A stretch of 64,000 bases of DNA from Astragalus membranaceus (lineage: Eukaryota; Streptophyta; Magnoliopsida; Fabales; Fabaceae): assembly GCA_039519185.1 (NCBI GenBank), contig CM076851.1, positions 54,232,751 through 54,296,750 on the forward strand, written 5' to 3'. Positions within the stretch are counted from its first letter, which is position 1, and each line of letters begins with the position of its first letter. Made by a program: the position numbers and the translations under genes. Positions 59,001-64,000 of the stretch are shown here, piece after piece. The notes below the pieces were generated by a model. It worked only from the letters and a program-made list of their open reading frames with translations. It ran no database searches and had not been told where the DNA came from.

Positions 59001-61727
59001 TGTCATACCCTAATTTTTTCCGGCTAATTTAAAGTTTACTAGAAAATCCAAAATATTGTTTTTGTCGTTTATGTCTGTCGTTCCCAGTCGTGTATAGGCG
59101 TGTTACTTCTCATTATGCGTGCGTGCGATTTTTAATAATGTACACATTTTTGTCCTCGTCGCGGATGCGTGTTCGCGTCTCCTTGTGTACGAGTGTTTAT
59201 TTTGTTGCACGAGTTCGCGTATTCTCATCTGCAGCGCGCGTTCGCGTCCCGTTGTGCACGGTGTTTTGTTTTGGCGCTCGTTAATAATAGTTTTGTCTCT
59301 CTCTCTCTCTCACTTAACCAAAAAATGAAATAAAATCAAAATAAAGAGAGGAATGGTCAAACATGTCCAAGTCTATTTTTATTACAATAAATACAATAAT
59401 CAAAGTTTACAAAACTTAATTACATTTAGAGACAAAAAAAAGCAAAATAGTAAAACAAAAAAGAGGGAGTATGCGCCCTTAGGTACAGTCTCTTTGAGTA
59501 ATATGCTAAAACTAATTTCTTCTTGTTCCTTTGTTGCTTTTCCAATTTTGCACCAACAAGACAACTTTGCAGGCACCAACCTGCAAGTTGCTGCTCCTCC
59601 TCCTCTCCACCATACATGCTCTTTCCTCTTATATATAGTTCAAGCCAATACCTCTTTCTTGTGTAAAACACCTATTGTGCCAAAACAAACAGATCACTGC
59701 CACGCCTCTCAGCTCTCCCACACCAAGACAATCAGCCAAATGGCTATCAACAATAGACCATTCTCCACAAACACCACCAGCCTGTATACAACCAACAACA
59801 ATAATCAACAACTCCTCTATAAATAGGTCCCAACAAATAGAAAAAAGGGGGAGGAGGCAAACAGTAAGAAAGAAAAACCAGAAATCAAGACCAAAAATTA
59901 AGAAATCAGAAAAGAAAGGCAAAGAAAAAAGGAGTTTGAAGCTCCTGCCTCCACGTGGAGGTCACCACCGTGACCACCCAAAGCCACCCCCTCATGCCCA
60001 AACCACCACATCACCACCCAATAGCAGGCCAACCGAACCCCCTCTTCTCCCTCTCTCTCCACCGTAAGACACCAACACCACCATTTTCGCACCACAACGC
60101 CACTAACAGCCACCACCGTGACCACCCAAAACCGCCACCCCATAGCCGAACCACCACATCACCACCCAACAACATACCAGCCGAACCCCTCTTTTCTCCC
60201 TCCCTCCACCGTGAACTCCATCCACAAAACCATCATCTCCATCGTCCTCTCTCCCATCGCTCCCTCTACCTCTCACTGTCGCCTCACCACCGTACACCAC
60301 CTCTACCGACACAATCCCCATCAACCTCAACCTCTCACTCATCACCCCCTCACGTTTTTTACTCCACCGTCACCGTAGCCAACCAAAACCACTGTCAACC
60401 ATCGACAACCTCCCCAACGACCACAAAACCTCACCTCCTCACCACCGTCAAGCGCGAACCGAACGATCGATCATCCCACCCCCCACGCCGTCGCCGTAAG
60501 AAGCTTTGTGAGCACCTATGTAGCCTCCCCGCTGCGATCGATCGACTCCGGCGAACCTCCCTTTCGCCGTCGTCAAGTCACCACCCCATCGCCATCGTAC
60601 CCTCTCCCCCACCACGAACGCAGCAGTGTTCAAACTGCGCCGTGAACAGGCACCGTCGCGCGTCATCCCTCTCGCCGGCAATCGTCTTCTCTCCCTCTCG
60701 ATGTTGTCTCCTCACCATCGAACCACTGGCGCACCAACGCCCTCTCCGGCTGAAAACCACCGCCTATTTCCCTCTTTCTCTCAAAAGCTCCTTTCTCTCT
60801 CCAAGTATGTGTGTCCGGCGTCCAAATGGAAATTAGGTTTCCAGCAACCTACTTTACCTTACATACATTTCACCATCTTTATTTCTTATTATTATAATTT
60901 ACTATTATTATATTTTTGTTAAACTTAAAATAACCAGACCTCTACGCACACCCCCTTTTAAAATGCAGCACCCTGCTTCTAACTGCACATCCCATTTTTT
61001 TAAGAACACCCCTGCTGCTAATTGCACCTTCTTTTTACTATTATAACCCATCGCGTTTTTGTTACATCATAATGCTTCTAAACCAGTATTTTTCAAACAA
61101 TTAAACTCACAAAAATGGGTTGTTACTAATGGTCACTCTGAGTTTAGCTTGTTTGACCGTTAGTTGCTGTTTTGGTTTTCAAACGGGCTATGAGTGGTGA
61201 CCACTCTGAGTTTCACTTGTTTGGTCATTACAAATGTCTATCCCAATTTCAAAATACCTAAAAAACACCAACACACAAATTTTTTCTACCCAAGAACTAC
61301 GTGTGATTTGATTCTCTACCAGGAGATACGTAGGATCAGAGGGCGGCCGACCTCTGTCAATTGCATTAATAAAAAACATTTTTTTTTCTTTTAATTCATT
61401 TCCCTCCTATTTCTCAAAAAGTACAAAAAACAACTAACCGTTTATCGAGTCTTTTTTTATTAGTATTATTATAAGGGTAAAATCATTATTTTTGAATTAA
61501 TAGATGTCTACACATTTAGTTAAAAGGTAACCTTCCTTAGGAAGGATGTCGTAGGGTGCTAATACCTTCCCTACGCATAAACGACTCCCGAGCCTAAACC
61601 TGGTCCGCAAAACCCCCTTATCCACTCAATAGGGATTTTCCAATGTTTGCCCTTAAACTACACTTTGGTGGCGGCTTCATTTCAAGAACTTCGAAGAATC
61701 CCTCCTCTGGATTTTTTGGTCGCTACA
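59001..61727 (+). repeat. 3' LTR of the non-coding Ogre-like element
   Basis: A 2727-bp copy of 49577-52361. It has a shorter (CT)n, a 12-bp loss in the GC-rich block and scattered substitutions. Here the CCACC-rich block is open for 293 codons on the plus strand (59955-60836), but it is Pro/His/Ser low complexity and the same stretch is broken in the 5' LTR. Confidence 0.9.
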
Positions 61728-62039
61728 GGGATCCCCTTGTCTTAATCCTCTCTTTGCCATAAAATCTCTGGTAGGGCTCCATTAACTAAAATTGACAAGG
61801 AACTCAAACAAACACAAGCCTTCATCCACCTAATCCACCCCGAGCTGAAACCCATATCTTGTCCATCATATAAAATAGAAAAGACCAAGAAACAGTATCA
61901 TAAGCCTTCTCAAAATTAACTTTGAAAAATAAGCATTCATCTATATTCCTCTTGGCCAAGTCCACCAATTTGTTCACTATCACGACCCCATCCAAAATAA
62001 GCCTTCTCAAAAATAACTTTGAAAAATAAGCATTCATCT
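61728..62039 (-). pseudogene. LINE reverse transcriptase, 5' piece
   Basis: The minus strand encodes ILDGVVIVNKLVDLAKRN then ECLFFKVNFEKAYDTVSW, RT motif A of plant L1-type elements. The position normally holding the first catalytic Asp is Asn here (VNFEKAYD), which should kill polymerase activity. A 41-bp block of this motif is repeated at 61998-62038, after which LINE similarity stops. It continues downstream at 49576 after removal of the LTR element and one GGGAT. Confidence 0.85.
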
Positions 62040-62127
62040 AGATTTTGCCGACACTTTAAACGGTCTAGATTTTGCCGACTAATTTTCATCCAACGGTGGA
62101 AATTCACTTTAGGGTTTCAGATTTTCC

Positions 62128-62137
62128 CTATAAATAG
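62128..62137 (+). promoter_or_regulatory. TATA box of the small gene
   Basis: CTATAAATAG, about 83 bp upstream of the ATG cluster. A leader with three to four copies of 'cacttctttcatacacac' follows. Confidence 0.65.
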
Positions 62138-62219
62138 ACCCATTGGGTTTCACTTCTTTCATACACACATCACTTCTTTCATACACACAACACTTCTTTC
62201 ATCACTTCTTTCATACAAA

Positions 62220-62624
62220 ATGATGATGGCTATGGCCAACAAAGACTCTTCTCTCACTATCATTTTTACTAATCAGGGCTTCCCTGATCATCAGGGCATC
62301 ATCATCAACGAACATGATGATGTCTGTTTCGAGGGGCGAGACCCGTTCCAGTGTAGGTTAAAACACAACATAACATTCGCTGCCCTGAAAGAGAGACTAC
62401 TGCGTAAGTTGCAACCGGAGGGCGACGAGCATGAAATAATTAGTATAATTTATCGGAAACCAGCTTGGGTTAATGGACATGTGCACTGGTCTGCAATGGA
62501 TGTCAACAACGACGATGACGTCCAAGCCATGATGGCCATTCGTGTTATGTTTAGATGGAAAGGGGTTATCTGCATTTATACGTCGAAACCAGAAGGACCG
62601 TCGTTGAGATCCTTCATCGTTTGA
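62220..62624 (+). CDS. Small 134-residue protein, PB1-like / MULE-associated N-terminal family
   Basis: The frame starts at an ATG run (MMMAMANKDSSLTIIF) and ends SLRSFIV. The upstream part of the open frame lies in the leader, so the first ATG after the TATA box was chosen. The body resembles a short beta-rich, PB1-like domain: FTNQGF near the start, FQCRLKHNITFAALKERLLRKL, IISIIYRKPAWVNG, and an acidic VNNDDDVQAMMAI stretch. I recall similar segments at the N-terminus of plant MuDR-type transposase-related proteins and in small legume hypothetical proteins, so this may be a transposon-derived gene or fragment. TATA box, leader and intact frame favour expression. Function is unknown. Confidence 0.6.
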   Translation: MMMAMANKDSSLTIIFTNQGFPDHQGIIINEHDDVCFEGRDPFQCRLKHNITFAALKERLLRKLQPEGDEHEIISIIYRKPAWVNGHVHWSAMDVNNDDDVQAMMAIRVMFRWKGVICIYTSKPEGPSLRSFIV

Positions 62625-62641
62625 CTCCACCACCATCTCAG

Positions 62642-62727
62642 TAGTTTCTATTATGTTTTCGTTTTGTTTGTTGTTGCAATCTGTTAGTTTCTATTATGTC
62701 TTCGTTTTGTTTGTTGTTACAATCAGT
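62642..62727. repeat. 43-bp direct tandem duplication
   Basis: 'tagtttctattatgttttcg' with its following 'ttttgtttgttgttgcaatc' occurs at 62642 and again at 62685 with two substitutions, in the presumed 3' untranslated region of the small gene. Confidence 0.85.
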
Positions 62728-62816
62728 TATTTTAAATCAATGTAGAAGGCGTTTTTAATTAATCAAATGAATGATTGAGTTTTTATTTTTGCACTCCGAA
62801 AACACTATATTATATG

Positions 62817-63060
62817 ATAAATTCGGAAGGCAAATTTGAGGTATTTCCGGAAATACCTCAAATTTAGATAAATTCGGAAGACAAATTTTTTTATTTCCGG
62901 AAATACCTCAAATGTACATAAATTCGGAAGGCAAATTTTAGGGATTTCCGGAAATATCTCATTTTACGGTATTTCCGGAAATACCATAAAATGAGATATT
63001 TCCGGAAAATAAAAAAAAATATACTTCCGGATTTATCTTGATTTGAGGTATTTCCGGAAA
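62817..63060. repeat. TTCCGGAA hairpin cluster with ~51-bp units
   Basis: Units starting 'ataaattcggaag' recur at 62817, 62868 and 62918, each containing the palindrome TTTCCGGAAA, often extended to GGTATTTCCGGAAATACC. A larger inverted repeat surrounds it near 62963-63006 ('atctcattttacggtatttc' against its complement). Around seven TTCCGGAA cores lie in 240 bp. Confidence 0.85.
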
Positions 63061-63590
63061 ATTAATTTATAATTAATTTATAGTTAAATTAAAAGCTAAT
63101 TATAAGAATCTTTTTTATTAATTAAATGCTAATTACACATTCAACAATATTGTGTTTGTCACTATGTGTGATTTTTGCAAATATTCTTAGTATAAAAAAG
63201 TTACAAAAGCTTGTATTTGTACGCTACAACATGAAGTTTAGAAAGTTTTTTATTTAGATCACGCTCGTATCACTACAATTAATGATCTAATTTTTTAAAA
63301 ATGAATGAAAATTTATAAAAAAACAATAAATAAAAGATATACAAAGAATTACATTTATTAATAAAAAATTTTAAAAATTTTGTGCCTTAAATCATTCCTG
63401 AGGTGGAAAGGTTCCCAGAGTGATGCTTAAGTAGAAGTTATTACCAAAGGACTACTAACGGAGAATGAGAGAGAAGAAGGTGAGAGAGAGAGAGAGAGGA
63501 ACATTGATAGAGAGAGAAACTATGTGAGAGATACGACAAGAGAAAGGGCATCTGAAAGAGAGACAAGGCAGCTGCGCTTAAGGAGAATGT
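63061..63590. other. A/T-rich stretch and (GA)n-rich block
   Basis: A/T-rich with no gene, then GA-rich sequence from 63466 including (GA)n at 63483-63498, which may be the 5' leader of the LINE that follows. Confidence 0.5.
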
Positions 63591-63599
63591 CAGGGAAAG

Positions 63600-64000
63600 A
63601 GACTGTGAGGATACGCATACTGGTGATTCGGATTGGCAGGTAGTTCGGGGAAGGAAGACTGAGCAAGGCAGGAAACGTACGGATGTAGCGAGAAACTATC
63701 AGTTTTACCCGAAGGAAGCAGTCAGAACCTCTTATTTTTTCACCAATTTTCCGGATAATTTCCATGCCAAGCAAATGCTTGCAGCTTTTCTTAAGTATGG
63801 TGATTTTGAGGTGGTAGTAATCCACTAATCCCATCTAAAAGAGACAAACTAGGCAAAAGGTCTGGTTTTGCTAGAGAAGTTAATGTTGAAGATCCTGATC
63901 GATTTGGTGTAAAGCTGGACAGTGGACAATATCATTATTGGAAGGAATAAAATCATGGTTAATATTCCTTGATTCATCAGACAGGCTCAAGTGAGATCTC
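63600..64000 (+). pseudogene. LINE ORF1-like RRM (alpha-beta plait) protein, degenerate and cut by window edge
   Basis: One frame reads DSDWQVVRGRKTEQG and VRTSYFFTNFPDNFHAKQM ... FLKYGDFEVVVIH and stops at 63826. A second frame carries KRDKLGKRSGFAREVNVEDP, and a third has DNIIIGRNKIMVNIP. Together these are in the order of the RRM-type nucleic-acid-binding domain in ORF1 of plant L1 LINEs, with at least two frameshifts. The remaining element would lie to the right of the window. Confidence 0.75.

Larger units (their letters stand above)
49577..61727 (+). mobile_element. Large non-coding Ogre-like retrotransposon (LARD-type)
   Basis: 12,151 bp on the plus strand. LTRs are 49577-52361 (2785 bp) and 59001-61727 (2727 bp), and the target duplication GGGAT (49572-49576 and 61728-61732) lies in the LINE. 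The primer site TGGTGACTTCACTGGGGA and polypurine tract AAAGAGGGGCAGC sit exactly as in the Ogre at 533-17086. LTRs begin TGTCATACCC in both and end CGGTCGCTACA here. Shared internal LTR motifs include GATACGTAGGAGC and a 'cggtgctaa(t/c)acc' block. The 6.6-kb body has no gag or pol. It is probably mobilised in trans by Ogre/Tat enzymes. Confidence 0.9.

Noticed and set aside
59955..60836. 293-residue Pro/His/Ser-rich frame
   Set aside because: Low complexity from CCACC repeats within an LTR; the equivalent frame in the other LTR (50552 onward) is broken.

Overview
This is a plant nuclear, intergenic, repeat-dominated window. Nearly every base that can be assigned belongs to a transposable element. 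The main open reading frames are retrotransposon gag/pol genes, on the minus strand. The Ogre/Tat-type Ty3-gypsy elements, with a tRNA-Arg primer site, an extra ORF before gag, a G-patch after the protease and 2-kb LTRs, point to a legume, most likely a large-genome Fabeae or Trifolieae species. That taxonomic call is inference from element types. No ordinary host gene is certain; one small TATA-driven ORF at 62.2 kb is the best candidate.

Layout. (1) 1-22544: a non-autonomous chromovirus-like LTR retrotransposon on the minus strand, with an iMet primer site and no coding capacity. Its 3' LTR is split at base 532 by a complete 16.55-kb Ogre-like element (533-17086, minus strand, TSD AACAG). 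The Ogre encodes ORF1, gag-protease-G-patch, RT-RNase H and integrase. (2) 22615-24785: LTR plus the broken integrase/chromodomain end of another Ty3-gypsy element. (3) 25641-38872: a Stowaway-like MITE fragment hit by a Ty1-copia element that is now a tandem LTR-body-LTR-body-LTR array with a period of exactly 5823 bp. The array has one outer TSD pair (AAAAC), and both bodies carry the same two in-frame stops. (4) 39615-46183: a tRNA-derived SINE cut by a 3.4-kb G-rich-ended TIR element, an internally deleted hAT element with a perfect 8-bp TSD, and a small hAT MITE. (5) 46283-46808: an unbroken (GA)n tract of about 263 units, then a CACTA-like end. (6) 47351-62039: a minus-strand LINE cut into three pieces by a solo LTR (TSD CCTTT) and by a 12.15-kb non-coding LTR element (TSD GGGAT). 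The latter shares primer-site layout, polypurine tract and LTR ends with the Ogre. (7) 62.1-64 kb: the small gene, a cluster of TTCCGGAA hairpins, and a degenerate LINE ORF1 running off the right edge.

How the parts relate. The Ogre at 0.5-17 kb has the enzymes and the 49.6-61.7 kb element has the cis signals but no enzymes, so they look like an autonomous/non-autonomous pair of one lineage. The insertions can be ordered by nesting: SINE before TIR element; LINE before solo LTR and LARD; non-autonomous chromovirus before Ogre; MITE before copia array. Positions and identities were read by eye, and no alignment or database search was run.
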